A model generated the notes under the pieces. That model was given only the letters and a program-made list of their open reading frames with translations. It was not told where the DNA came from and did no database searches. A stretch of DNA of 64,000 nt, from positions 30,128-94,127 of the forward strand of contig NZ_JXCA02000023.1 of the NCBI RefSeq assembly GCF_000828085.3. Direction: 5' to 3'. Origin of the DNA: Scytonema tolypothrichoides VB-61278. GTDB lineage: Bacteria > Cyanobacteriota > Cyanobacteriia > Cyanobacteriales > Nostocaceae. The position numbers and the translations under genes are program-made. The stretch's first letter is position 1; each line of letters starts with the position of its first letter. Shown piece by piece: positions 41,751 through 50,772 of the stretch.

Positions 41751-42656
41751 TCAAATAGGCGACTCAAGTAAAGGTAAAAATTTCCTAATCAACCCAATCG
41801 TAACAGCAGGAAGTTCCAATTGGGGAGTCAAACCCACGTCCTCCAAACGATAAAAGATACGAATTGCCTGAGGGTTCATTTCTGCCAGTCGCCGACCGAC
41901 TTCAGGTCCTGTAAATTCTGACTTTTGCCCCCAAATTATGGCAGTAGGAACGGTCAATTGAGTGATATATTGAGATAAATCAAAAGATAAATCACCACGT
42001 ACGAAAGCAAGAGCAGCATACTCTCCATTAAACTGTTGAGCAGATTGCAAATATGCTTCGACAATTTCAGGATAAACTCGTTCTGGACGAGCAAATTGAC
42101 GTTCTTCCAAAAAGCTGCGAATGCCAAAACTGCTAGAAACCCCAGTCATGTAAAGCAATCGATCTACAAGTGGGATATTGACGATTTGAGCAGATAAACT
42201 CTTGCTGTAATCTTGTCCAAATTCAGCCAAACCTGCTGGTGTGGTCAAAATTAAAGACTTGAATAAATCGGGGCGAAGAATCGCGGCGCGAATTGTGAAA
42301 GCAGCGGTGAGTGAAGAGGCGATCGCACTAATCGGACCATTGCAAGTCCTCTCTATGAACTCAATAATAGTTTGAATGTAGTCATTAACACTATAACTTC
42401 GAGCCGGATGATCAGAGCGTCCCCACCCAATCAAATCCGGCGCGACAATTCTATAGTCACAAGCAAAAGCTGGATAAACTTTAGACCACTCGTAAGCAGA
42501 AGAACCACCACCAAACGCGTGTAGGAAAACTAATGTTTTTTCGCTTGATTGCTCAATTTCTGTGTCAGACCACGGTTTTCCAACAGCAGTATAGTATACC
42601 ATTCTTCCTAGCGTGGTCATCACATACTTTTCACCAAACCCAGGGGGTAAAAACAT
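41751..42656 (-). CDS. Alpha/beta hydrolase
   Basis: A 301-aa protein of the alpha/beta hydrolase fold. LVFLHAFGGGSSAYEW supplies the oxyanion-hole strand, RIVAPDLIGWGRSDHP is the classical loop, and the nucleophile elbow is IASSLTAAF near residue 113, an A-x-S-x-T variant of GxSxG. The acid is probably in IIWGQKSEFTG. The C-terminal histidine normally following is not obvious (LEDVGLTPQLELP). The family is common in cyanobacteria, but the substrate is unknown. The missing histidine makes classical esterase activity uncertain. The gene converges on the small membrane protein gene. Confidence 0.85.
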   Translation of the reverse strand: MFLPPGFGEKYVMTTLGRMVYYTAVGKPWSDTEIEQSSEKTLVFLHAFGGGSSAYEWSKVYPAFACDYRIVAPDLIGWGRSDHPARSYSVNDYIQTIIEFIERTCNGPISAIASSLTAAFTIRAAILRPDLFKSLILTTPAGLAEFGQDYSKSLSAQIVNIPLVDRLLYMTGVSSSFGIRSFLEERQFARPERVYPEIVEAYLQSAQQFNGEYAALAFVRGDLSFDLSQYITQLTVPTAIIWGQKSEFTGPEVGRRLAEMNPQAIRIFYRLEDVGLTPQLELPAVTIGLIRKFLPLLESPI

Positions 42657-42834
42657 AGAAATACCTCAGGTGCTGCATCATCCATTTCCATCGTGGAGAC
42701 GCATAAGGGAAACGACATCATTCTAAAGTTAAATCTAATATGCTGTCGTTTAAATTAACCCCTTGCTTCTATGGAATTCCTATTTGATTTTTGAACAGAA
42801 CTCCGTACAGTTTATGTTAAACGTTAAGAGTTCT

Positions 42835-42894
42835 CTGTTCCCTGTTCCCTATTCCCTATTCCCTATTCCCTATTCCCTGTTCCCTGTTCCCTCT
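42835..42894. repeat. Heptamer tandem repeats (TTCCCTA/TTCCCTG)
   Basis: Eight or nine copies of CTATTCC/CTGTTCC in tandem. Shorter runs of the same heptamer family are at 31600-31630, 46100-46160 and 51470-51500. These are the short tandem repeats typical of heterocystous cyanobacteria. Confidence 0.85.
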
Positions 42895-42926
42895 ACCCAA
42901 ACAACTTTGCCCAATCAGAGAGTCGG

Positions 42927-43247
42927 TTAATGTGGAGAAACTAGCCTCAGTCCTATCACACCCGTGACAATGAAGCCAATGCAAGTGAGGCGGCGCGCTT
43001 CAAAAGGTTCTTGAAATAAAATTATACTCAACACAACCGTACCAACAGCTCCTATACCTGTCCAGATAGTGTAAGCAGTTCCAACTGGTAGTGTACGCAG
43101 GGCTTTAGACAAAAAGGTCAAACTGAGTATATAGAAGGTAATAGTGGCGACACTGGAACCAAACTTAGTAAACCCTTGTGCATACTTTAAACTAATTGCC
43201 CACCCTACCTCAAATAAAGCAGCAATAAAAAGATAGATCCACGCCAT
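42927..43247 (-). CDS. sugE: SMR-family exporter, guanidinium (Gdx/SugE) type
   Basis: A 106-aa four-span inner-membrane protein. The first helix has the essential glutamate in LFIAALFEVGWAISLKYAQG, whose ALFEVGWAIxLKY form is that of Gdx/SugE rather than EmrE. The third helix has GTAYTIWTGIGAVGTVVL. Gdx members export guanidinium by proton antiport as antiparallel dimers. I looked for guanidine riboswitch motifs in the upstream region and did not find them. Single gene. Confidence 0.88.
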   Translation of the reverse strand: MAWIYLFIAALFEVGWAISLKYAQGFTKFGSSVATITFYILSLTFLSKALRTLPVGTAYTIWTGIGAVGTVVLSIILFQEPFEARRLTCIGFIVTGVIGLRLVSPH

Positions 43248-44070
43248 GTGCTCGTCCTTATAGGTTGCAATAACTTAGAACTGTGATTTGATTTTTTTAG
43301 TAGATGCAACCAAATACGAGGAGTTTCTATCTGAGTTATAATAGGGGACACTTTCTCGCAACTAAGCCCGTGTACGTGGTATCTAGTGTAACATAGTTGT
43401 CAGAGTTGTCTATAACGAAATCTGTCTCATAATTTCAGTTTCCGACTTCCAAAGAGCTGCTGGCGATAAGCCCGCTTGCTTGACGCTAGCCTCGATAGGC
43501 AAAGCTGTGCCGTAGGCATAGGGGGCGCGATCCGCTACGCAAACGCAAACGCGTATCGCCAGTAAAAACCATTTTTCCGTTCCATAAGCTGATAACCGAT
43601 AAGTTCCCGTCGTAATGTCGCATAGTCACTCAGAATTTTCGGTTAAAAAGTATTGTAAGCTACAGTTTTTTTAGGCACTTTCATATTTACCCTGACTTCT
43701 TGTCTCTAAGTTAGTCTACATAGCTGAAAATTGCTGTAAGTGTCTATGTTTAAAAAGCTAGGATAGAGCTTTTTCTCAACGAGTCCTAAAATTTCTTCAA
43801 ATTTGAGCACAGTTTTGTCAAAAACTGCGTCTAGCGAAACAGTATCTCATGCTCTAGGTTAGGTAGAATCATCTATCATCTCAATTTTTTCAAGGCAAAC
43901 TGGCTACGTCACCACTTGACTATGGTTATTTGGTGTCTATCCACGTCAAAAGGTTGTGTTACATTAACTACTGAAATGACCGACCTTTTAAATAACTGAA
44001 GTTGATACACTAACTTGAGCAATTGCCTTGACTTAACTTCACGTAGGTATGCAAATACTGCGCCGCAGGA
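43248..44070. other. Long spacer with small inverted-repeat element
   Basis: 823 bp with no supported gene. The only clear structure is the 103-bp element at 43460-43562. The last 500 bp upstream of the WD40 gene contain no obvious hairpins. Confidence 0.4.
43460..43562. mobile_element. 103-bp inverted-repeat element
   Basis: CTGGCGATA (43460-43468) and its exact complement TATCGCCAG (43554-43562) flank a GC-rich repeat block containing GGCATAGGGGGCGCGATCCG. No coding capacity; probably a miniature interspersed repeat. Confidence 0.6.
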
Positions 44071-45837
44071 ATGCAAATGGATTGGATTAGCTTACTAAAG
44101 GCTCAACAAGCTGATTTCCTTCAACGAATCAAAAAACCTAAGACTTACGATCTCTTTTTGCTGGAAAGTCAAGTCAAAGGTTGCCATAGCGAAATTATGG
44201 GATTTTGGGGCGAATCATTGGCAAAACTGCTGGAGATTGCTTGCCAACAAGCAGAAATTATTGCCAAAAATCCCCCTCCGACACCGCCTGAATATCCTGA
44301 TCCTCCTGACTGGGCAATTCCTTTTCCAAGATACTTCCAGCACCAAGCGGAAGATTATCTTTTGCGAGAGCAAATCGTTGACCGAGTCATGAGCGATCGC
44401 CTAAGCAAGCAGGTGAAAAAAGTGGCACAAGATACCTTGAACAATATAGTTCTAGATGATGAGGGAAATTTACGTGGTGAAAGCAAATTTTCCTACGTGC
44501 TTAGCTTAAATCCCAAAGTCACTCTTCAAGTTTATGCTGCTGATGGAGAAAGTTTTAACAGTATCAAGAAAGACAAAGTTAGATGGTCGATCACACAAGA
44601 AGATTTAAAAAATCATCAAGTGTTAATTTTTCTATGTTTGTTTTACCCATTTACTGGTCAAAGAGGTTATGAGAAGCAGGCAATTATAGCAGGTTTTTTA
44701 CCCACAAATCAAATTGAATTTAGTGAGCCAAAACTATACATTACCCCAAGTCAGTTGTTGTACGCGGGAGGGCTGAGTTGGTATTTAGAATCACTCAGTA
44801 CTCAAAAAGACAAGCTACGAGTCTTGAATGAAATTGTGATCACAGAAACGACTCAGACTCTATCATCAGACCATCCACTCAAGACAATAGTAGGTGAATG
44901 GGAATGCTGGCAGACCTTAAAAGGACATACCAGGGGAATTAATTGCTTAGCCTTCAGTCAGAGGGGTAACAACAGCAACACATCTCCCCTTGTAGCAAGT
45001 GGTAGTCGTGGGGAGACAAAGCTATGGGATTTGACCAAAGGTGAGTTAGTAGGGACATTATCAGAATATCCTTGGATTTTATCTGGGTTGGTTGATGAAG
45101 TGAATTCCCTAGCTTTCAGTCCAGATGGGCAGACATTAGTCAGTGCTGGTGCAGACTCCACAATTAAACTTTGGCACGTAGGCGCACAAGACCTGATTGA
45201 TATTTTGCACAAGCATAATGGAATGGTGCGGTGTGTAGCCTTTACCCCAGATGGACGAATGTTAGCAACTGGGGGGGATGATAGAACAATTATGTTTTGG
45301 GACTTAATGCAGCGTCGGGTTGCTACTGCCTTATCTCTAGAAGATACAGCAGCCCATTCACTTGCTTTGAGTCCTGATGGACAAATTCTCATCACCGGAA
45401 GTTACCGCAAAATTAAAGTCTGGCGCATGTCCCAACAGGAACTTGAGATACCTTTGGTTCCCGAATTGCTGCACTCGTTTACAGGTCATTCCCATATTGT
45501 TCGTTCCTTGGCTGTCAGTACGGATGGCAAAATTTTGGTCAGTGGTAGTCGAGATAAAACGATTAAAATTTGGCACTTAGATAGTGGAGAATTACTTAGG
45601 ACATTGAACGGACACACAGATGGAGTGTACGCCATTGCGTTGAGTCCGGATGGACAAATTATCGCCAGCGGTAGTGCAGATAAAACGATTAAGTTGTGGC
45701 ACCTAGAAACGGGAGAACTGCTTGGTACGTTTACAGGTCATACGCATACGGTGACAGCATTGGCTTTTACTGCTTCAGGGGAACTATTAGTGAGTGGGAG
45801 TTTGGATAAGACGATTAAAATTTGGCAGCGGAGTTGA
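44071..45837 (+). CDS. WD40 beta-propeller protein with unknown N-terminal domain
   Basis: A 588-aa protein. The first ~280 residues (MDWISLLKAQQADFLQRIKK ...) form a helical then alpha/beta domain with no family I recognise. From about residue 285 seven WD40 repeats follow (LKGHTRGINCLAFS, HNGMVRCVAFTPDGRMLATG, FTGHSHIVRSLAVSTDGKIL and others), each ending in a KIW/KLW-type motif, enough to close a seven-bladed propeller at the C-terminus. WD40 propellers bind partner proteins. The upstream spacer is long and the gene is probably a single unit. The second ATG at 44077 could also start it. Confidence 0.85.
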   Translation: MQMDWISLLKAQQADFLQRIKKPKTYDLFLLESQVKGCHSEIMGFWGESLAKLLEIACQQAEIIAKNPPPTPPEYPDPPDWAIPFPRYFQHQAEDYLLREQIVDRVMSDRLSKQVKKVAQDTLNNIVLDDEGNLRGESKFSYVLSLNPKVTLQVYAADGESFNSIKKDKVRWSITQEDLKNHQVLIFLCLFYPFTGQRGYEKQAIIAGFLPTNQIEFSEPKLYITPSQLLYAGGLSWYLESLSTQKDKLRVLNEIVITETTQTLSSDHPLKTIVGEWECWQTLKGHTRGINCLAFSQRGNNSNTSPLVASGSRGETKLWDLTKGELVGTLSEYPWILSGLVDEVNSLAFSPDGQTLVSAGADSTIKLWHVGAQDLIDILHKHNGMVRCVAFTPDGRMLATGGDDRTIMFWDLMQRRVATALSLEDTAAHSLALSPDGQILITGSYRKIKVWRMSQQELEIPLVPELLHSFTGHSHIVRSLAVSTDGKILVSGSRDKTIKIWHLDSGELLRTLNGHTDGVYAIALSPDGQIIASGSADKTIKLWHLETGELLGTFTGHTHTVTALAFTASGELLVSGSLDKTIKIWQRS

Positions 45838-45857
45838 CAGGATTTTCGATGCTAAAT

Positions 45858-45896
45858 TGTAGAGACGTGAAGCGCAAAGTTTCTCACGTCTCTACA
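45858..45896. repeat. Hairpin repeat after the WD40 gene
   Basis: TGTAGAGACGTGA and its exact complement TCACGTCTCTACA with a 13-nt loop. It lies 20 bp after the stop and may act as a terminator; it belongs to the TGTAGAGACGT palindrome family. Confidence 0.7.
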
Positions 45897-46232
45897 GCAG
45901 GTAATTCTCATATGATATAGCCATAGCCATATACGTTAGAGGATGTTTGTAAAGTCTACCGTTGTATCGAGAACCCCCCTACCCCACTTCAAAACGGGGG
46001 AATATCCCTCTCAAAGTCCTCCTTTTTAAGGAGGATTTAGGAGGATCTAAAATTTTGGATACCTCAGCCACCACTTTTAAAACATCCTCTTAGGACATAT
46101 AGCAGGGAACAGGGAACTCTTAACAGGGAACAGGGAATAGGGAACGCTTAACGCTTAACTCTTAACAGCCGTGTGAAAGTCTGGTGGTGTCCGTATTTTC
46201 TCATTAGTTCATGTCCTAATCTACCTGGCTAC
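45897..46232. other. Spacer with repeats
   Basis: Contains a GGGGGAATATCC-type AT/GC-rich block with AAAGTCCTCCTTTTTAAGGAGGA (about 46012-46035) and a heptamer repeat (GGGAACA) at 46100-46160. No gene. Confidence 0.45.
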
Positions 46233-46457
46233 TGCTATATTTTAAAGGCAGCTCTTGCAGAATATAACTTAGAGCAAACCAACGCCTCTTTATTAAGAAG
46301 TTTGGGTAACTCGACATATAAAGTTATTGCTGATGATGAGAAATGTTTTTCCTTAAGAATATATTCGCCAGATAACTTTGATGAAGCTCAAGTTTCTTCC
46401 GAATTAACTTGGCTGCGTTTCCTATCCTCAGAAAATAGTATAGCAGAATGTCATTAA
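46233..46457 (+). pseudogene. Remnant of an aminoglycoside-phosphotransferase-fold kinase (N-terminal part)
   Basis: The frame encodes AALAEYNLEQTNASLLRSLG then NSTYKVIADDEKCFSLRIYS and SSELTWLRFLSSEN. This is the N-lobe of APH/ChoK-type kinases: Gly-rich loop, YKV strand, LRIY and the helix ELxWLxxL. It ends at residue 94, before the catalytic HxDxxxxN, so the C-lobe is missing. Confidence 0.6.
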
Positions 46458-46488
46458 TTTGACATATTTTTTCCAAGTGCAAGATGTT

Positions 46489-46521
46489 AGATTCCGGACT
46501 TTTTTGAGAAGTCGGGAATCT
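46489..46521. repeat. Hairpin with 12 of 13 bp stem
   Basis: AGATTCCGGACTT, a short loop, then AAGTCGGGAATCT. It lies in a spacer after the kinase remnant. Role unclear. Confidence 0.6.
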
Positions 46522-46747
46522 TAGCATGCACGATTTATGTGCTACGCGCAGGCACTTTCACACAAATCTGCGGAGGATTGCTATATCTAAGTTTAACCAT
46601 TACCGCTGATGACATGAAAACTGTAAGCTGTTGATACTTCCTCTACTCTCTCGTAACATGGAAAAAATAAGGTAGAGATGTTTCGCTCTCCCAAAATACC
46701 GTAATGATTTTGACATTTTTTCCAGGTGCAGGAAGTCAGTTAAATTT

Positions 46748-47782
46748 TTATTCGTGTCGCGATAAAGATGGAATTGACTTGAGGCTGTCTGGATTCCATG
46801 TATAGTTTTTCATATCGCTTGGCCATGATACTTCATCGGGTGTGGCAATTTCTAGAGTGCTGGAATTGAGTTTATTATATAAGCCCATAAAATCACCAAC
46901 ATCAATCTTATTTTTTTCAAAGGTTTTGCGAATAAGTTCAATTGTAAACATCATGTTATGGGCTTCAAAGCTGCCTTTAGGAAACAAACGCTCAAATATC
47001 AAAAATTTTATATCCTTTCGTTTTTGTTTAATAGCTCTTTGGGGTGTTATTCCAAAATTCTCTGTTAATGGATCGCCTTGAATAAAAACCATAATGTAAT
47101 TTGGACCTGCTACCCATTTTCGATAGCCGTTTCCGAAGGTGAAAACATTGATAAGTTGACTAGTGCGCTGCTTCCAGATCTGTTCTTGAATTCGTCGTTG
47201 TTTAAAGTCAAACACTTTAGCGTGTTCACAAATAAAGTTTGTTTTAGCAAGCTTAATAGCTCTAGCCAAAAAAATTGTTCCAAGACTATCGCCTGAGAAA
47301 TTAAGAGGTGTTGAGTTGTTGACAGCATAAGTAATCAAAGTTGCTGCATTTTCAATGACTGGACTACCAGATAAACCAACATAGTCAAGAACAGCATTAA
47401 CCCAGTCAAGGCGTCGGTTAATGCAAGCGATAATTGGACGTTGTTTAAGAAAAGTGGAGTTGTTCATATTGGCAATGCCAGTTAAGAGAGTATTAGCATA
47501 CCTACGGCTCCTTTTTGAAGACTCTGACTCACGTTGTCCCAGACCAGAGATAAATACTGCAAAAAGTTCGCGCTGATCGCTTTCTGGATAATAAGTAATC
47601 TCAGATGCAATCATATTGATTGGGTCAGGTGATGCCATCACCGAGTCAAAATCAAAAACTTGTTCGTTACCTGGATTTTGAAATTGTCCATCAAATTTTT
47701 TATCCGGGAATAGAACTTCAAGAGGCCAGCGCCACCACGGAGATACGATTTGTTTTGCCTTATCTGCATCTGATATCTTCAT
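46748..47782 (-). CDS. Putative alpha/beta-hydrolase-like protein, unknown family
   Basis: A 344-aa protein starting MKISDADKAKQIVSPWWRWP behind a GGAGAG ribosome-binding site at 47782; the frame extends to 47986 but the added 68 residues are repeat-like. Features are AVFISGLGQRESES near residue 100, NFSGDSLGTIFLARAIKLAK near residue 190, where GDSLG has the GxSxG nucleophile-elbow form, and VFTFGNGYRKWVAGPN near 240. These suggest a serine-hydrolase fold of a type I cannot name. No signal peptide is visible. It lies beside an IS element. Confidence 0.7.
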   Translation of the reverse strand: MKISDADKAKQIVSPWWRWPLEVLFPDKKFDGQFQNPGNEQVFDFDSVMASPDPINMIASEITYYPESDQRELFAVFISGLGQRESESSKRSRRYANTLLTGIANMNNSTFLKQRPIIACINRRLDWVNAVLDYVGLSGSPVIENAATLITYAVNNSTPLNFSGDSLGTIFLARAIKLAKTNFICEHAKVFDFKQRRIQEQIWKQRTSQLINVFTFGNGYRKWVAGPNYIMVFIQGDPLTENFGITPQRAIKQKRKDIKFLIFERLFPKGSFEAHNMMFTIELIRKTFEKNKIDVGDFMGLYNKLNSSTLEIATPDEVSWPSDMKNYTWNPDSLKSIPSLSRHE

Positions 47783-48057
47783 AAAAGACTCTCCTAAAGT
47801 ACTCGAATTTAGACTAAAAAAGCACAAGCGTGAGAAAAGCAGTGTGTTTGTACAAGTATAAAAAGAAAAGGAGCCTGTGTTTAAGACAGACCCCTCGGAA
47901 ACTAGGGGTGCAGGGGTGTAGGGGAAACAAGGACTGTTTTCCCTGGTGACGCTACCCCGAAGCCCACGGGGTAAAGTTCCCACCAAAATCGTAGATTTTG
48001 ATGGTTCTAACTGCTAGTGCAGGAGTGCCGCTACTAATTAATTTCCCCTCCTCCCCC

Positions 48058-49434
48058 GATCCCCAGAGCTTTCAAGGGTAGGTATTTAAGAATCAGGCAG
48101 TAGAGAGAGTGATTTGAGAGACATGGAGTTGTGGAGTGAAGGTGGGCCAAGGTTCAGGGAAAAAACTACCTTGAGGTAGTGGAAGGCGATTGAGAACGGT
48201 AGCCTTAATAATCAAAAATCCACGTCTAAAGCAACTAAGCCATCGATGGGGGAGACTATTTTTAAAATTACGTCGCGCAATATGAGTTTGTGGTAATTCA
48301 TCTAAACCGCTAATGGGCATATTGGCATCAACAGAACCACCAACACTGACTTGCCATAAAGTAGCGATCGCCAGCGCTAACCAATGTCTTTCAGCACGTT
48401 TGGGGTCAGTCATTTTAGTTTGATGCCAAGCAAAACCACCTCGTTTACCGTCTTTAAATAGACACTCAATCCAAGAACGCATCGAATACCAGCAAGCATC
48501 CGCAACTTCAGGCTGCAAATCGGTGAGAATCAACCAAGGTTCGGCATAACCCTGATCATGACGAGCTAACAAGGTACACTCAATGGGGTTACTTTTAAAA
48601 CAAGTTACCAATGCCTCGAATGACTGACCAGTTTCTGGGACAAGACTATTTAGAGGTAGCCAAAAATCCTGACCCTTAATTTGAAACTGTCCTTGAAGGT
48701 TAATCCGCATAAAAGGATGCCAACCAATGTTCTTGATTTGTTGGTATAACCACTGACCATAAAGCCCTCTGTCCGTGGTGACAATTACAAACCAATCTGA
48801 TGGTACGGTGTTGTTTATATGACGAAATAATTCTTCCCAGTGAGGCTTCCAACTTCCTGGTTTGGTTGCTTCAACTATTTTCCAGGCAATCGGAATTCCA
48901 CAGCCACGGTAAACAATGCTAATCGCTAATACTGTAAAGCGATCGCTTAGAGTCGAAGCATCTGCCGCCAATGCTAGCCGTTTTTCACCTCCGGGCCACA
49001 GACTTAGAATCCAGGATAGTAGTGGACTAAAACAAGATGTCACATCCAATGAAATTCGACCAGTTTTTGTTTTATCTTCAGCGTCTCGATACCATTCCCG
49101 CAGTTGCTGACGTATGGTATTTTCCTTTTTATCCAGTAGTTCTGCTAAAAAAACTGAAACCGTTGTTAATCCGCTTGATTGGGTCATTACTATCCCAAAA
49201 GTCCACATTGCAAGTACTACTGCTTGAGGCTTTGTGAGATTTGGGATTTTTTCAATCACTTTTCTAGTCCATTCTCTTAATTCCTCACTTTTCCCTACTT
49301 GCATTCCCCCTCCTGCACCCTTAGATTCTGCTTTGCTGCTACCTTGGATATTTCTGCTGACGATAGTCAGATAAGTATTTTACCTGCTAAAAGACTCCTT
49401 TGTTAAATACCTACCCTTGAAAGGATCCCCAGAG
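48058..49434 (-). mobile_element. IS4-like insertion sequence with 11-bp target duplication
   Basis: The element proper is 48069-49423. The ends are a perfect 21-bp inverted repeat, CTTTCAAGGGTAGGTATTTA at the left and its complement at the right. The flanks are GATCCCCAGAG on both sides (48058-48068 and 49424-49434), an 11-bp direct repeat. One complete transposase gene fills the element. The perfect repeats and duplication indicate a recent, probably still mobile insertion. An 11-bp duplication fits IS4/IS231-type transposition. Confidence 0.92.
48093..49304 (-). CDS. IS4-like DDE transposase
   Basis: A 403-aa transposase, intact from a strong GGAGGGGG ribosome-binding site and ATG at 49304 to the stop near the left inverted repeat. 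The DDE catalytic core is recognisable from LALAADASTLSDRFTVLAIS (first D), VIVTTDRGLYGQWLYQQIKN (second D) and the final WIECLFKDGKRGGFAWHQTK block that matches the Y-(2)-R-(3)-E-(6)-K-like signature of IS4-type enzymes. It probably cuts and pastes its own element. Confidence 0.9.
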   Translation of the reverse strand: MQVGKSEELREWTRKVIEKIPNLTKPQAVVLAMWTFGIVMTQSSGLTTVSVFLAELLDKKENTIRQQLREWYRDAEDKTKTGRISLDVTSCFSPLLSWILSLWPGGEKRLALAADASTLSDRFTVLAISIVYRGCGIPIAWKIVEATKPGSWKPHWEELFRHINNTVPSDWFVIVTTDRGLYGQWLYQQIKNIGWHPFMRINLQGQFQIKGQDFWLPLNSLVPETGQSFEALVTCFKSNPIECTLLARHDQGYAEPWLILTDLQPEVADACWYSMRSWIECLFKDGKRGGFAWHQTKMTDPKRAERHWLALAIATLWQVSVGGSVDANMPISGLDELPQTHIARRNFKNSLPHRWLSCFRRGFLIIKATVLNRLPLPQGSFFPEPWPTFTPQLHVSQITLSTA

Positions 49435-49600
49435 GGGACCGGTGAGTCCCCCCTATTCCCTTACAGAGTTACACAGCTTTTTTTGACACTAGCGCAGTAT
49501 TCAGAATATATGAAATTACCCTGAAATTTTGATTATTGAGTGCTGCTAATCGTTTAATCTACTACTAAATATATCTCACCTTTGAAATGTTAAAAAACAT

Positions 49601-50680
49601 ATGGGAAAATGCAAGCGTATTGGCATTCTTACTAGTGGAGGAGACTGTTCTGGTTTGAATGCGGTGATTAGAGCTGTTGTCCATTGTGCTTGTGGAAAAG
49701 GTTGGGAAGTGCTAGGAATTCGTCAAGCAACTGTGGGGTTAATGGCGCGTCCACCGCAATTCACAAAACTGGAAATTGACCAAGTTGACCCGCTGTTAAC
49801 TTCTGGTGGGACAATGTTAGGAACCACCAACAAAGGTGATCCTTTTGCTTTTCCTATGGCTGATGGCAGCGTATGCGATCGCTCAGAAGATATTATTGCA
49901 GGTTACCATCAACTCGGTTTAGATGCTTTGATTGGGATTGGTGGCGATGGTAGCTTGGCTATTCTCCGTCGCTTGGCACAACAAGGCGGTATTAATTTAG
50001 TGGGTATTCCCAAAACAATTGATAATGATATTGGGATTACTGAACATGCCATCGGTTTTGATACCGCAGTTAATATTGCCACAGAAGCACTCGATAGGTT
50101 ACATTTTACAGCGGCTTCTCACAGTCGAGTCATGATTTTAGAAGTCATGGGTCGTGATGCAGGACACATTGCCATTGCTGCGGGAATTGCTGGGGGAGCA
50201 GATGTGATTTTAATTCCAGAAATTCTCTACACGATTGACCACATTTGCCACAAAATTAAACAGCGTCAAGACAAAGGGAAAAACTATTGTTTAATTATTG
50301 TTTCTGAGGCAGTTCGTACCCAAGATGGTGAAACTCTCACAATGACAAATCGTTTGGGTCAATCTCGGTATGGTGGTATTGGTCAATACTTAGCTGACCA
50401 AATTAGCGATCGCATTGGTGCAGAAACCAGAGTCACAGTCTTAGGACACATCCAACGGGGTGGAACCGCTTCACCACTGGATCGACTCGTGGCAGGTGCC
50501 TTTGGTGTAGCAGCAGTCAATCTCATAGATGAAGGTAAATATGACTACATGGTGACATGGCAAAATCGCCAGGTTTTTGCTGTGCCTATTGCTGAGGCGA
50601 TCGCTCAGTATAGAGCAGTCAACCCAGAGGATACTTTAGTCAAAACTGCTCGTGGTTTGGGTATTTATTTGGGAGATTAA
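49601..50680 (+). CDS. pfkA: 6-phosphofructokinase
   Basis: A 359-aa glycolytic kinase. It begins RIGILTSGGDCSGLNAVIRA with the nucleotide-binding loop. GIGGDGSLAIL near residue 105 has the Gly typical of ATP-dependent enzymes, and GIPKTIDNDIG near residue 128 contains the catalytic DND motif. The lysine before TIDND is usual for PPi-type enzymes, so this belongs to the mixed class with G at one position and K at the other. Family knowledge places such forms as ATP-using enzymes, but phosphoryl donor should be considered open. MGRDAGHIAIAAGIAGG is the substrate helix. A terminator hairpin follows at 50689. Confidence 0.93.
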   Translation: MGKCKRIGILTSGGDCSGLNAVIRAVVHCACGKGWEVLGIRQATVGLMARPPQFTKLEIDQVDPLLTSGGTMLGTTNKGDPFAFPMADGSVCDRSEDIIAGYHQLGLDALIGIGGDGSLAILRRLAQQGGINLVGIPKTIDNDIGITEHAIGFDTAVNIATEALDRLHFTAASHSRVMILEVMGRDAGHIAIAAGIAGGADVILIPEILYTIDHICHKIKQRQDKGKNYCLIIVSEAVRTQDGETLTMTNRLGQSRYGGIGQYLADQISDRIGAETRVTVLGHIQRGGTASPLDRLVAGAFGVAAVNLIDEGKYDYMVTWQNRQVFAVPIAEAIAQYRAVNPEDTLVKTARGLGIYLGD

Positions 50681-50688
50681 CATTTGTG

Positions 50689-50711
50689 AAGACGTTGCAG
50701 TGCAACGTCTT
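50689..50711 (+). terminator. Terminator hairpin after pfkA
   Basis: AAGACGTTGCA, a G, then TGCAACGTCTT: an 11-bp perfect stem 8 bp past the stop. The stem also belongs to the repeat family with core ACGTTGCA, so it may be a repeat used as a terminator. Confidence 0.65.
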
Positions 50712-50772
50712 GACGCTGCTCATAAATTGGGGAAAGAATGAAAAGTTACAACGTGACACTCTTGGTGCTTCT

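Noticed and set aside
43248-43450. Guanidine riboswitch before the SMR gene
   Set aside because: I looked for guanidine-I, -II and -III hallmarks such as paired ACGR loops and did not find them.
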